Assembly: GCA_951812925.1 (NCBI GenBank)
Contig: OX638368.1
Span: 13,099,994 to 13,163,993 of the forward strand
Length of the DNA: 64,000 nucleotides
DNA from: Calliopum simillimum
Lineage: Eukaryota; Arthropoda; Insecta; Diptera; Lauxaniidae
Direction of reading: 5' to 3'
Notes under the pieces: generated by a model
What the model was told of the DNA's origin: nothing
The model's database searches: none
The model's input: only the letters and a program-made list of their open reading frames with translations
Shown: positions 25,462-36,309 of the stretch, piece after piece
Layout of the letters: every line of letters starts with the position of its first letter
How positions within the stretch are numbered: position 1 is the stretch's first letter
Translations under genes and position numbers: made by a program

Positions 25462-26742
25462 CAGGGTGGCTGATTCGAAGTGTTACCAATTCAAAATACT
25501 ATATTTTTAGTTTCCATGCACAGATTTTATTGATCAAACGCTATAATTGTTGGGAAATGTTCAAATTTTAAGAATCTACTTGAGATTTTTGATATGGCCA
25601 CCTTTGGCTTTAACTATGGCCCGTAGACAGTCGAAAGACGAGTCGCATGCTGCACGAATTTGATTTTGTGGAAGTTTGCGCCATTCTCGTTGAAGGGCCA
25701 CTTTTAGCGCATCAACGCTCTGGTATTTTTTAGTCAAGATCCAGCGGACTCTCATCAGGCGAATTTGAGAGCCATTGTTGAGCAGAAATGAAGCTAGGAA
25801 CGTTTTTTTCTAACCATTCTTGATTCACACGAGCTTTGTGTGACGGTGCCGAGTCTTGTTGGAATGTCCATGGCTTGCGACCAAAATGTTTGCGCGCCCA
25901 CGGTAGTAATGCACCCTCCAACACTGATTTGCGATACACCTGGGCGTTTACTTTGACGCCAGCGGCCAAAAAAACGAGTGGTGAGCGCCCATCAGCAGTC
26001 ACTGCAGTCCAAACCATCACATGCGGTGGTGCCTGCGTCCTGGTGGCCAAACGAACATTCAAATTTTCGTAGGACCTCTCTGTCAAGTAAACCCGATCAT
26101 TTTGTTTGTTTACATATTGCTGGATACAGTAATTTTTCTCATCAGAGAAGACAATTTGTGACAGATTTCCGGCGGCGTGCAAGCGCAACAACTCCTTGGC
26201 TCTATCGAGCCTAACTTTTTTTTGAGCAAGAGTGAGATCATGCGCCTTTTGGAACTTGAGGGCCTTTAGTCCGAGCTTGTTTGGCAATATGTGTTGCATT
26301 CGTTTACGCGATATTTTCAGCTCGGCAGCCATTTGTCTGCCACTGCGTCTCGGATTTCGCTCAATTCTGGCCTTCGCCTTTCGAACCATTTCTGGTGATG
26401 TTGCAGTTATTTTCCGACCACCACCATGTCGTTTGGCATCGCTGCCGGTACCATTGTAACGTGTTATGGTCCGATACACAAACATTTTATTCACTTTTAA
26501 ATGTTTCAGCTCACGAACAATTGCTGGTTGCGATTTTCCAGCCAAATAAAGAGCAATCACACTATTACGTTTGAATTCCATTTTGAAAATTTTTTATTTT
26601 CAATAAATTGACACGCAAATGCTTTTGGTTACTTGTTGACAATAGAATGAACTAACATCATGCCAATTTTTAGACAGCTGTCATGTTCCATCTGTCAGAT
26701 AAGTCTATCTGAAGTTGGAAACAGTTCGAATCAGCCACCCTG
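25462..26742 (-). mobile_element. maT-type (Tc1/mariner, DD37D) transposon, copy 1, defective
   Basis: The terminal inverted repeats are CAGGGTGGCTGATTCGAA at 25462 and its reverse complement ending at 26742, flanked by TA at 25460-25461 and 26743-26744. The transposase frame lies on the minus strand. The ends are better preserved than in copy 2, so the copy could be mobilised by transposase supplied from elsewhere. It sits in the same orientation as copy 2, about 7 kb away. Confidence 0.95.
25573..26581 (-). pseudogene. maT transposase, frameshifted by a 32-bp deletion
   Basis: The frame opens at MEFKRNSVIALYLAGKSQPA and is intact to residue 283. It carries the N-terminal helix-turn-helix region (about residues 1-100), FSDEKNY with the first catalytic Asp at 147, and QQDSAPSH with the second at 243. 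Compared with copy 2 it lacks 32 bp just after the codons for SPDESPLDLD. This shifts the frame and creates the stop at 25730. The remaining C-terminal coding sequence continues out of frame to about 25573, where a further TAG interrupts the copy-2 frame. I count eleven amino-acid differences from copy 2 over the shared 281 residues. The third catalytic Asp is retained but the C-terminal 60-70 residues are lost. It is probably inactive. Confidence 0.93.
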
Positions 26743-26744
26743 TA

Positions 26745-27197
26745 GTATACACTACATACTACTACATATGTATAAATATGAGTCACAGACACAAATTATT
26801 TCGTTGACTGCACTAACACGAGCATAAATGTTATGCCTTATGAACACATTCACGCTATACCTAACACTGTGCGTTTTTAGGAGACATTTCCTAGAAATAT
26901 GCAAAGATTTTTTTAAATGAAAAATTATAATCATATTAATGTCAGCGTGACGCCAGCCGGAAGCGGTAGTGCAATACGTTATCACTTGTTCCATTAGTTG
27001 TTATCATTTGGTGGTGTTGCTGCTTGAAATATAATTTTGAAGACTTAAGCCAAAAGAAAAAATATTTAGCTTAAGGCATATCACATGGTACATCTAGTGA
27101 GTAATACGCTACACAGTGCGGCAAAATCTAATTTTTCTGGCCAAAAGTCCAAAAATACAACTTTTTTCCAGCAACTTTTGGTAAGAAATCAAAATCA
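26745..27197. other. spacer without recognised features
   Basis: The minus-strand frame at 26752-26994 has no domain. No repeat structure was recognised. Confidence 0.45.
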
Positions 27198-27830
27198 CTA
27201 TATAGGGTACATGGCTCCTGGAGTGCACTAAAGGAGGCCTAGACTAACAAAAATTTTACCTTTGGGATTTAAACTGTATCCCTGAGGGTACCTATAGGCT
27301 TAAAACTGATCTTATGACTTGTCTTACAAAAACAGAAAATTTCATGGGTTACCCTAGCGTTTTAGCGAAAGCTCTCTTATGAAAAAAGGATGAGCCTTCT
27401 TAAATTTTATCTGGCTTACAGAGTTTAAAAGAATTTTATAAAGTTCTGTTCCTTTAAATTTGACATTTTAAACTTTTTTTCTTATTTTTTGACTTTGGTA
27501 GTCATTTTAGTATGACAAATGTTGCAACAACATACTTTTTTTCTAATTGTTTTGTTATTGCCGTTAAATTTCCCTCTAATCGGTAGTAAATTTGTCATGT
27601 CCCTTTTTTAATGTGAGCTCAGAAAAAAATACTTTTTAAGAAGGGCAACTCGCGCAGCGCAACGCATATGTGTGCCTTTAAGTTTTGTTTTTTTTTTTAA
27701 ATTCTCTATAAAACTTTAGGGTGTCCCAAGAAAAATTAATTTTTCTAAGACAAGTCAGAAAATCAGTTTTAATCCTATAGCCTAGGACTCCTCTATCTGT
27801 TTTCAGAAGCCTTAAAACCTTTTCGATTAT
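27198..27830. mobile_element. foldback-like element with about 75-bp arms
   Basis: The segment 27285-27370 (CTATAGGCTTAAAACTGATC ... ACTTGTCTTACAAAAA ... ACCCTAGCGTTTT) pairs in reverse with 27705-27785 (AAAACTTTAGGGTGTCCC ... TTCTAAGACAAGTCAGAAA ... TTTTAATCCTATAG). About 330 bp of unrelated A/T-rich DNA lie between the arms. Weaker pairing extends outward (AGGAGGCCTAG against CTAGGACTCCTC). A one-arm relative lies at 17360-17515. Confidence 0.75.
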
Positions 27831-27980
27831 ATCCTGCACATACAGGCAAAAGAAATTGTTTCAGTCTCTATTTCTGTGCTTTAATCTCGAAGGAGCAGTG
27901 TACAAAATTTTTCTTGAAAGTGGAAAAAAAACTTTAGCAACTAAAGCGCTTTATTGATTTTTATGACAAGTAAAATTAAT

Positions 27981-28401
27981 AAATGTGACCATCCAGAGGA
28001 AATGGTGCTTTAACTTCACAAAATAAAATACCATTTTTTTAAATTTTCTAAAAAGAAAACAATTTCAAATAAGATGACACCTCACTGGAAAATTTTTAAA
28101 AATGACTGAGGTATGGCATTTTGAAATCGTCAAATGAAAAACTCTAGCTTGTAGATTGCGAAATTCAAAGTTTGTCAGTTATCAATTTTTACAGGGTATA
28201 GGTTCGGTAAGACCGATTTTATTAGTATTTGTTATTTGATAATTGTTTTTAAAACAGTTGTAAAAAGTTCAGTACATTTCTAAGCATTGAATTCCACCTT
28301 AAACTGAAAATCGGTAAAGTTAGCCCCATTTTTAAATTTAGCTTTGTTGCTAAATTTTGTGAGTAAAGATAAGGTACCTCATACACTGGACAGTCACATA
28401 T
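27981..28401. mobile_element. MITE family with ATGTGACC/GGTCACAT ends, copy 1
   Basis: The left end reads AAATGTGACCATCCAGAGGA and the right end TACACTGGACAGTCACATAT, an imperfect terminal inverted repeat. Copy 2 at 48404-48822 is the same element in the opposite orientation and aligns along its whole length; for example TGGCATTTTGAAATCGTCAA here is reversed near 48670. It is non-coding. Confidence 0.85.
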
Positions 28402-29618
28402 GATTCATATGATATGATGATCACTAAGGAACAATATTTTTATAATTTCGTTAATGTTTCTTCTCTTAAAGATTAGTCAGAAATTTTGTTACAAACACAT
28501 TAAAGCCAAGGACATTTTTTTTTTTTTTTCTTTGTTTTTCTCACATTCACATGCGTAAATGAAAATTTATTTTTGTTTAATAAACCAAACCTACGACTCA
28601 TTTTGTGTTTATAACTTTATTTCTGTTTTATGATTTTTGCATGAAAATGTGTTTAACAAAGCTTGTTGTTTTTATTATTTTATTTTAACATTTGCTGTGA
28701 CTTTTTGTTCTTTTGCTCAGCACGAAAAATTGTTAACAAATCAAAATGACACATAAAAGATTTATTAGTGACGCTGCGTGCGTTGAACAAATTCAGGGTT
28801 GTCAATAAATTGCTGGCTGCCTTTTTATGAATTGCTCAATTGTTCAAAAGGAGTGCTCGGTAACATTTGGGGTTTGTAATTAATCAACTTTGATTTTTCA
28901 TAAAACAAAAAATAATATGAAAATAAAATAATTGCTTTATGGCGCATATATGAATTATTTCCTTCCTGCATACAAAATGAATGCTGAAATTTTTAAGAAA
29001 AAAAAAAAAAAAACTTTCTGCAAAACTAGTTTATTTTTACAAGATTTTTCAATTTCATTTTCACTCTAAAAAACTTTTTTCGAGCTAAAGTGACACATTT
29101 GCCTTACTTTTCAAGGCAATGAAATTAAATAAATACCAGCAGGCCCTCAGAAATAAATCGTTTTGATTGGATTAAATAACAATGGCTTATTTTAGTAGCG
29201 CTTTATATCTCCCAACTTTTCATCTTTTTCTTTGCTACCAATAAATCCAATAAAAAGATACAGAACAACAAAAACTAAGACGACAGCTAAGTAAGAAATT
29301 CTTTTGAAAATTTTTATGTCAACAAAACAGCAATGGCAAGAAGCAGAGAAATACAAAATTACAAAAAAAAATCACCGGATAAAAATAAGGAAAAAAAAAA
29401 AAATACATATATTAAGACCAGGCAAGATAGAACCGATATTTCAAATAACTCTAAGAAAAATACATAAACCAACCAAATACCAATCGATAGAAAATTTTAT
29501 TTTGAACAACATTTCGAAATATGTTCTTGCAGTTTTTTCGGGAAATTTTATATGTGCATTCCACCTGAAACGAAAAGGTAAAATATTATGATGTTTTCAA
29601 TTTTAGAATTATTTAATT
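28402..29618. other. AT-rich spacer
   Basis: Contains a poly-T run near 28518 and a poly-A run near 29000. The lysine-rich frame at 29304-29591 follows A-rich sequence and shows no domain. Confidence 0.5.
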
Positions 29619-29822
29619 ACGTTATACCTCTGAAAGTCATAGATCTAGGTACAAAACATTTTTTTATTAAAAAGTCTGGTTAGCGTGTTAGAGGATTTTA
29701 AAAATTTGATGAATCGGTAGGTGACTTTGAGTCAAATTTTGAAAGCCTTCTAGCCCATTAACAAAACTTTGTACTGAAAAAATATTCTGTAGCTGAATCG
29801 AGGACATTTAAAGGTATAACGT
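29619..29822. mobile_element. 204-bp MITE with 11-bp ends
   Basis: ACGTTATACCT at 29619 is matched by AGGTATAACGT ending at 29822. The interior is A/T-rich and non-coding. The terminal repeat is short, so the call is less certain than for the other MITEs. Confidence 0.6.
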
Positions 29823-30697
29823 TATCAAGTACTTCTTACTAAAATCAGAAAATCAACTTTTTACTAAAAAATACTCACAAATTTAAAAAACTTCGAAATG
29901 CTCCAAAAAATTTAAATTATTGTGAAAAACTAACCAAAAGGTTAACTAAAAACCAAAAGTATTATCTGTTTTCAAAAAACATCACACTACGAAAAAACTA
30001 TCAAAATAGCATGTCACGTACAAAATTTTGTAACTGTTAATCAAATGTTTCTGACAAAAGACTAACTATTGCTTGCAGCTACACCTTTTATCACATTTCA
30101 GAAACATTTTTTCTGAAACGAGGTCTGTTCCTATTCCTCCCAATATTCAGAATAAAATTTATTTACCTTTAAAATAAAAATCTGAAAGTTTCTGGATATC
30201 CTCTGTACCAAATAAATTTTTGAGAAGTCTAACAATTTCAAAACCCTACAAACATTGCCTACAAAATCTTTGCATTAACTCTTTAAAAAATTTTTTTCAA
30301 AGACATCCCAAAATGATTAAGCTTTTCTGACTTGCATAAACCTGGAAGAGGTTAAATTAGCTGTAGTCTAGTTAGCACATTCAAGGAAGCCAACGTTGAA
30401 ACCGACACTTGAACTCTAACGATGTGCGCTTGTTATGCGCTGCACGTTGATGATGTTGGTGATAACTTAAATTGTTAGAAGCATTAAAACAACAACAACA
30501 TCAAGCTCTAAGGCAAAACAACAACAATAACTTAGATATATCACCCCACAGCACCGTGTGTTGAGAGTTGATAGCCTTGACATTTTTGCAGAAAAAAAAA
30601 ACAGCAGAAACGCATTTATGCACAGGCAGTTTGCGCGCATTAACCCAGTAGACGGTATTTAACTTGCCATGTTTCGTTAAGCTAGCAGCGATACATA
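29823..30697. other. AT-rich spacer
   Basis: A CAA-type simple repeat lies around 30488-30530. The minus-strand frame 30501-30722 has no domain. Confidence 0.5.
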
Positions 30698-31291
30698 GGG
30701 GAAGAGTACCGGTTGTGGGCACCGTTTTGTTTTCGACTCATAACTTTTGACCAAATGTAAGTATCAATGGAAACCTAAAGACCTTAGCTAATTATTGGTA
30801 CAAAAAATAAATTGATTTCGTCAGTTGGCAAAATTATTTCTAAAAAAAGTGAACTGTTAATTGTTAACAAAAAAAAATGTTTAGTTCGGTTGTGGGCACC
30901 CTTAGAAAATCGGCTAAAACTAGGAAAAATATGAAGTCAAACGCAATCAAAAGGAGAAAAATGCAAAACGAATTTATTCTGGACACATTGATTCACACAA
31001 GTTCATCATCTGAAGTGCAATGAATGCAACTATGCCAATTCGCGCAACTCAGTTATGCCCGTAATAATGGTTCACGCATTTAAAGATGTACATAATCAAG
31101 TCCTTCTCCTGGGCTGTCGAGAAAACCTTTGAAACGAAAGTCAGATAATTTTCACTCATCAATGCTTCCTGAAGGTAGTGAAAAAATATCAATTTACCTG
31201 ATTTGATGGCACGCATTTACGTAGAAAATCCAGCAAAATACCATCGTCAATTGCTTCCATGTCACCGAAGTTTTGTTCTACGTTCTTCATG
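30698..31291 (-). mobile_element. left part of a TA-flanked pogo-like element; right end not found
   Basis: TA at 30696-30697 is followed by GGGGAAGAGTACCGG, matching the GGGGA start of the elements at 15764, 39400 and 58782. The motif CGGTTGTGGGCACC occurs at 30710-30723 and again at 30887-30900. A pogo-like protein fragment lies downstream on the minus strand. No matching right end was found before the maT copy at 32382, so the element is truncated or its end has decayed. Confidence 0.6.
31049..31290 (-). pseudogene. pogo/Tigger-like transposase N-terminal fragment, two blocks
   Basis: The first block begins with an ATG at 31290 and runs 31 codons (MKNVEQNFGDMEAIDDGILL, then DFLRKCVPSNQ) to 31198. 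The second, 31168-31049, reads EALMSENYLTFVSKVFSTAQ, then EKDLIMYIFKCVNHYYG and a TGA. VFSTAQEKDLIMYI-KC---YYG resembles the segment that follows the first helix-turn-helix in pogo-like transposases (VFs-eQE-eLv-Yi---YG). The 29 bases between the blocks start GT and end AG in the right phase. That is shorter than a normal fly intron, so it may be a deleted intron or a decay product. The downstream catalytic domain is absent. Homology is judged by eye. Confidence 0.5.
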
Positions 31292-32381
31292 TTTTTTTTT
31301 TATTTTTTTCCATCAACTTTTAAATCAGGTTCTTCTGCAATATCTTTAATGGACCTTTCAGTTCTTTCGTTTCAACTAAAAAAAGTAAAAACTAATAAGA
31401 ATAACATTTTGAATTAGTAACGTCTAAGATCATATTTTTGTAAAACACACGCCTTAAAAAAAAAACGAGGGGTGCCAAACCAATTTGAATCATAAAATAT
31501 CTTTACAACATAGCGCTGATAAAAAATTTTTCATAGTATCTTCAAGAAAGTAAGTTTTATCTATTACCATTGCTTAATTCATAATCTCAGTGGGGACTAA
31601 GACGTTTGCGAATCGTATTCAAAATTTGAAAATAAATTTTTAAGATTTTTCTATTGCAAGAATTTATAAAAATTTATTTGGGTTACATCAGTTTTTTTTT
31701 TTTGTGACTGATCATAATCGGATGCTTGACATGAGAATGTATAGTTTATTGATTTTTGAACTTTCCAAGCCTTGCTGCTATTATTGTTTGTAAGATTAGT
31801 CGAATCTCAGACACATTTTGAAAATTTATTTTAAAATTTCCAAAATTTCTTCAAAGTTTTCTCAGATGGGCAGACTAAAGACACAAGTCTCCATGCAACT
31901 TTAATTGCAATAGTGACATAAGTAATATACAATTTAAAGCACAAAGAAATTCAAGACTCATCGCAACTTATGCGCAGTCATGTGTGTCACACTCTCGAAG
32001 GTATGTACGTAAGAAAACTGTCATCATCAAGAATTTTATTATACGCAAAGTGGCAGAGGCAGATGTCCAATAAACTAAGAGTCATGAGGAAATAAAAATA
32101 TTTATAAAAATCTTGAAAACACATAAAAATTCGCTAAACTTAACAAATTGTGAAAGTGCTTAGTTCAGCTATGTACCACGAAATCAAACTTAATGAAAGT
32201 TACAAAATATTTAGTTGCAATTTTTATATTTTCCCCTATCATTTCTTCCACAACCACAGTTTAAGCCTTTTTACTACAAAGCAGTTAAAGTATAAAGGGG
32301 CATGAGACCGATAGTATAATTCCATTTAAAAGTATTCTAGGCAAATTTACTGTTCAGCTGCGACAAATCGCATCCAATTTA
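31292..32381. other. AT-rich spacer
   Basis: No coding domain was recognised. A CCCCTA string near 32233 lacks any adjoining motif and was not accepted as an element end. Confidence 0.45.
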
Positions 32382-33686
32382 GAGGGTAGCTGATTCGAAG
32401 CGTTAGCAATTTATATTTTTAGTTTCCATGCACAGATTTTTTTGATCAAACGCTATAATTGTTGGGAAATGTTCACATTCTAAGAATCTTCTTGAGATTT
32501 TCGATATGGCTACCTTTGGTCTTAACTATGGCCCGTAGACAGTCGAAGAACGAGTCGCATGCTGCAGGAATTTGATTTTGTGGAAGTTTGCGCCATTCTC
32601 GTTGAAGGGCCACTTTTAGCGCATCATCGCTCTGGTATTTTTTAGACAAGACCTTCCTGTCCAACATACCCCAGATTAAGAAATCCAGCGGATTCGCATC
32701 AGGCGAATTTGAGAGCCATTGTTGAGCAGAAATGAAGCTAGGAACGTTTTTTTCTAACCATTCTTGATTCACACGAGCTTTGTGTGACGGTGCCGAGTCT
32801 TGTTGGAATGTCCATGGCTTGCGACCAAAATGTTTGCGTGCCCACGGTAGTAATGCACCCTCCAACACTGATTCACGATACACCTGGGCGTTTACTTTGA
32901 CACCAGCGGCCAAAAACACGAGTGGTGAGCGCCCATCAGGAGTCACTGCAGCCCAAACCATCACATGCGGTGGTGCCTGCGTCCTGGTGGCCAAACGAAC
33001 ATTTAAATTTTCGTAAGACCTCTTTGTCAAAAAAACCCGATCAATTTGTTTGTTTACATATTGCTGGATACAGTAATTTTTCTCATCAGAGAAGACAATT
33101 TGTGACAGATTTCCGGCGGCGTGCAAGCGCAACAACTCCTTGGCTCTATCGAGCCTAACTTTTTTTTGAGCAAGAGTGAGATCATGCGCCTTTTGAAACT
33201 TGAGGACCTTTAGTTCGAGCTTGTTTGACAATATGTGTTGCATTCGTTTACGCGATATTTTCAGCTCGGCAGCCATTTGTCTGCCACTGCGTCTCGGATT
33301 TCGCTCAATTCTGGCCTTCGCCTTTCGAACCATTTCTGGTGATGTTGCAGTTATTTTCCGACCACCACCATGTCGTTTGGCATCGCTGCCGGTACCATTG
33401 TAACGTGTTATGGTCCGATACACAAACATTTTATTCACTTTTAAATGTTTCAGCTCACGAACAATTGCTGGTTGCGATTTTCCAGCCAAATAAAGAGCAA
33501 TCACACTATTACGTTTGAATTCCATTTTGAAAATTTTTTATTTTCAATAAATTGACACGCAAATGCTTTTGGTTACTTGTTGACAATAGAATGAACTAAC
33601 ATCATGCCAATTTTTAGACAGCTGTCATGTTCAATCTGTCAGATAAGTCTATCTGAAGTTGGTAACAGTTCGAATCAGCCACCCTG
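32382..33686 (-). mobile_element. maT-type (Tc1/mariner, DD37D) transposon, copy 2, coding-intact
   Basis: The right end (GTTCGAATCAGCCACCCTG, ending at 33686) is intact and followed by TA. The left end reads GAGGGTAGCTGATTCGAAG, differing at a few bases from the canonical CAGGGTGGCTGATTCGAA. TA lies at 32380-32381. The body is nearly identical to copy 1 at 25462-26742 but keeps the 32 bp deleted there. The altered left end may reduce its own mobility. Confidence 0.95.
32473..33525 (-). CDS. maT family transposase, apparently intact
   Basis: This 350-residue protein would bind the terminal repeats and cut and rejoin DNA at TA targets in the nucleus. The N-terminal part (about residues 1-100) holds two helix-turn-helix regions separated by a basic RHGGGRK stretch near 51-57. 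The catalytic triad is complete: Asp147 in FSDEKNY, Asp243 in QQDSAPSH and Asp281 in ANPLDFLIWG. The 37 residues between the second and third Asp define the DD37D (maT) group. The length matches full Tc1/mariner transposases. The chosen start is the first ATG after the 5' untranslated region and gives MEFKRNSVIALYLAGKSQPA. No stop or frameshift interrupts it, and the end ENLKKILRM lies about 90 bp inside the left terminal repeat. It is the best candidate in the window for a functional protein. Expression cannot be judged from sequence. Confidence 0.95.
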   Translation of the reverse strand: MEFKRNSVIALYLAGKSQPAIVRELKHLKVNKMFVYRTITRYNGTGSDAKRHGGGRKITATSPEMVRKAKARIERNPRRSGRQMAAELKISRKRMQHILSNKLELKVLKFQKAHDLTLAQKKVRLDRAKELLRLHAAGNLSQIVFSDEKNYCIQQYVNKQIDRVFLTKRSYENLNVRLATRTQAPPHVMVWAAVTPDGRSPLVFLAAGVKVNAQVYRESVLEGALLPWARKHFGRKPWTFQQDSAPSHKARVNQEWLEKNVPSFISAQQWLSNSPDANPLDFLIWGMLDRKVLSKKYQSDDALKVALQREWRKLPQNQIPAACDSFFDCLRAIVKTKGSHIENLKKILRM

Positions 33687-33714
33687 TATATTATTTAGAA
33701 GATAAAATAAATAT

Positions 33715-33950
33715 GCAACTTTTAAAATTTATCTCATGCGATTTTTAAAATTTATCGCACGCAATTTTGAAAATTTATTGTATGCGATTTCTAAAATTTA
33801 TCGCATGCAATTTTTAAAATTTATCACATGCGATATTCAGAATTTATTGTATGCAATTTTTAGAATTTATCGCATGCAATTTTTTAAATTTGTTGTATGC
33901 TATTTTTTAAATTTATTGCATGCAATTTAAAAAAAAATTCGTATGTTTTT
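33715..33950. repeat. short tandem array with GCATGC/ATGCGAT units
   Basis: About eight units of roughly 28 bp repeat TTTTTAAAATTTATCGCATG and variants. The plus-strand frame 33736-33930 is a chance reading of the array. It starts just outside the maT copy and shares its words with the larger array at 34840-35830. Confidence 0.85.
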
Positions 33951-34839
33951 TTTTTAAGCTTATCAGCTTAGTAAGACTTTCAGAGAAATATTTTCACTTG
34001 CTAAGATTTTGTAATTCTTTTATAAAATACACCATTTATTATCACTTCTAATAAGCCACCATATACCATTCTTTTCATTGCTCTTTCAAATCGCCTCAAA
34101 ATTGATTTCTTTACTCCTCAGCCCAATAAATATTTAAAAAGACGCTTCTGTGTCGTAGAAACAGATACTTGGCAGCATTAAAATTTGAAATATTAGAAAA
34201 CTATGAAATTTATAATCCAGTAGAAGTAAAGCAAAAAACAGCTACTACTTCAACAAAAAAGAGAAACCAACCAAACAACAGTATTCAACAAACTCATATG
34301 AAAATTGGAAGTTTTGCGCACAAATACCCAGCGGCACAATTTGTTTTTCAACATTTTTTGAAAATTTTTTCCACTTTTTTTTTCAGCTTTATTTCCACTC
34401 TAAGTCCCCTGTGAGCGTGTGTATGTATGTATTTATCCCCCAGGGTCAGTGAGTGTGTGTGCTTGTGCGTATATTTAATTAAAAATAGTAAATTTTTTTG
34501 TGCTTCTAAACGGAGCAAAAAGCTTAGTTGCTCCTAATATTACCAAGGGATATGCTTTATGTTTTTGTTGGATTTCTTCCTTTTCATTTAATGATTTTTA
34601 ATAAAGCTAATTTCATTTAGCTTTGGGTTTGCTTTCGTTATACTACATTATAGTTTCAGTTTATTTAAAAAATGAAAAGAAAAATTAAATGGGAAAAACT
34701 TTGTCTGTTTAAGGAGCAACCCAATATGAAATTTTGCAAAAAAAAATTATTTATTTAAAAGTACTTTGCATGTGGGCTTACACAAAAAAGGTGTCATTAA
34801 GTTGAAAATAAGGAACCAATTTGAGAATATATTTAACGC
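33951..34839. other. AT-rich spacer between two related arrays
   Basis: The frame at 34169-34414 has no domain. A TG-rich patch lies around 34414-34470. Confidence 0.5.
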
Positions 34840-35830
34840 GATTCATACAATATGCCACAAAAAATACCAAATTATATAAAAATTGTATTTAGTAGAACTA
34901 TGCAAGCTTAACAGCGGAAAATATAAAAAATTTGCACCCAAAAAAGCAGATAAATTTAAAAAAAAAAAATTTCATTCGATAATTTTTTTTAAACTGCATA
35001 CCATAAATTTTGGAAATCGCATGCGAAATTTTTTTTTTTTTGATTGCATGCGATAGGTTCTAGAAAGAAGCATACAATAAAATCTAAAAATCCCATGAGA
35101 TAAATTTAAAAATATAATGCGATTTTTTTAAATATATCCAAGAATCGGTTAATATCAATGATAACAACTCGTTGTGCGAAACATAACACAAACTTCCGTG
35201 AACTTTACTGAAAAATATGATATAAAATGCCACAAGAAATGGCATATTATCTAAAAATTTTATTAAATATTTACAATATATAAAAAATTTGCACCATAAA
35301 AAAGCTGAAGAATTAAAAAAAAAAAAATGTCGATACTTTTTTTTAGATTATAAACGATAAGTTTTGAAAAACGCATGCGATAGTTCCTTTAAAACGGCAT
35401 ACCATAAATTTTAAAAAAAACATGCAGTAGGTATATATAAAAATCGCATGAGATAAATTTAAAAATTACATGCGACTTTTTTTAACTATGTCCAAGAAGT
35501 GCTTGATATCAATGAAAACCACAGGGAAAATATTAAACGTTTGCAAAAAAAGCTGATGAATTTAAAAAGAAAATAACATTCGATAATTGTTTTGATATTG
35601 CGACAGATTTTGAAAATCGCATGGGAAATTTTTTTTAAATTGCATGCAATTTATCGCTTAAGAAAATATACAACAAAATTTCAAAATCGCATGAGATAAA
35701 TTTAAACATATCATGCGACTTTTTTTAACTACTTCTTAAAAACGGTAAATATCAATGTTAGCGGCTCGTTGTGTGGAACATTACACAAACTTCCATGAAC
35801 CTTACAAAAAAATATCGCATGCGATAGCAA
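34840..35830. repeat. three to four diverged tandem units of about 250-320 bp, rich in ATCGCATGCGAT
   Basis: Each unit contains, in order: ATATAAAAAATTTGCACC or a variant, an A-run followed by a TTCGAT/GTCGAT step, AAATCGCATGCGA-like palindromes, CATGAGATAAATTTAAA, ATGCGACTTTTTTTAACTA-like sequence, and CAATG...CTCGTTGTG with ACACAAACTTCC in two units. Units begin near 34850, 35225, 35530 and part of a fourth. This is satellite-like DNA with dispersed GCATGC palindromes. Confidence 0.75.
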
Positions 35831-35833
35831 ATT

Positions 35834-36309
35834 ACACAGTCCTGCGATGAAAAAAAGTAAGAGATCAGAGTTAGTGATTTTTATAGATTTTTGCTTGCTG
35901 AATCCAAATATGACTTTCTTTTTGCTCCGTTACGTCTGAGATCCGAGATACCTTTGATTTAAAGTGCAGGAAATGCTATTTTAAAACATATGGAGTACAT
36001 CCTTAAAGTAGTCTAGTTCACTTTTGACAGCGGTATTGAAAAGCCCTGAGCTTCCTCTTTAAAGCGTAGGTACTTTTAATTTTTTCGATTGGATCATTAG
36101 TTTCCGAGGTATTATCCATTGAAGCAAAGGCTATTAAATGCTAGACTACTTTCAGGATGTACGCCATCTGTCCGAAAATAGCGTTTCCTGCACTTTAAAT
36201 CAAAGTTATCTCGGATCTTAGACGTGATGGAGCAAATCGGTCATATTCGGACTCAGCGATCAAAAATTAATAAAAATCAACTACCCTCATTTCAGACGCA
36301 GGACTGTGT
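35834..36309. mobile_element. 476-bp foldback MITE with ACACAGTCCTGCG ends
   Basis: The ends are ACACAGTCCTGCG and CGCAGGACTGTGT. The arms pair for about 170 bp with differences (TTTAAAGTGCAGGAAATGCT against its mirror near 36185; AGTAGTCTAG against CTAGACTACT). The central part is unpaired. There is no coding sequence. It abuts the GCATGC array directly. Confidence 0.88.

Noticed and set aside
25836..26574. Plus-strand frames opposite the maT transposase (also 32780-33518)
   Set aside because: They are antisense shadows of the transposase gene, repeated in both copies for that reason only.
29304..29591. Lysine-rich 95-codon frame as a basic nuclear protein
   Set aside because: It arises from A-rich sequence, with no conserved motif or supporting context.
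32225..32245. CCCCTA near 32233 as the right end of the 30698 element
   Set aside because: No inverted GTGCCCACAACCG-type motif adjoins it, and the flanking sequence does not match the left end.
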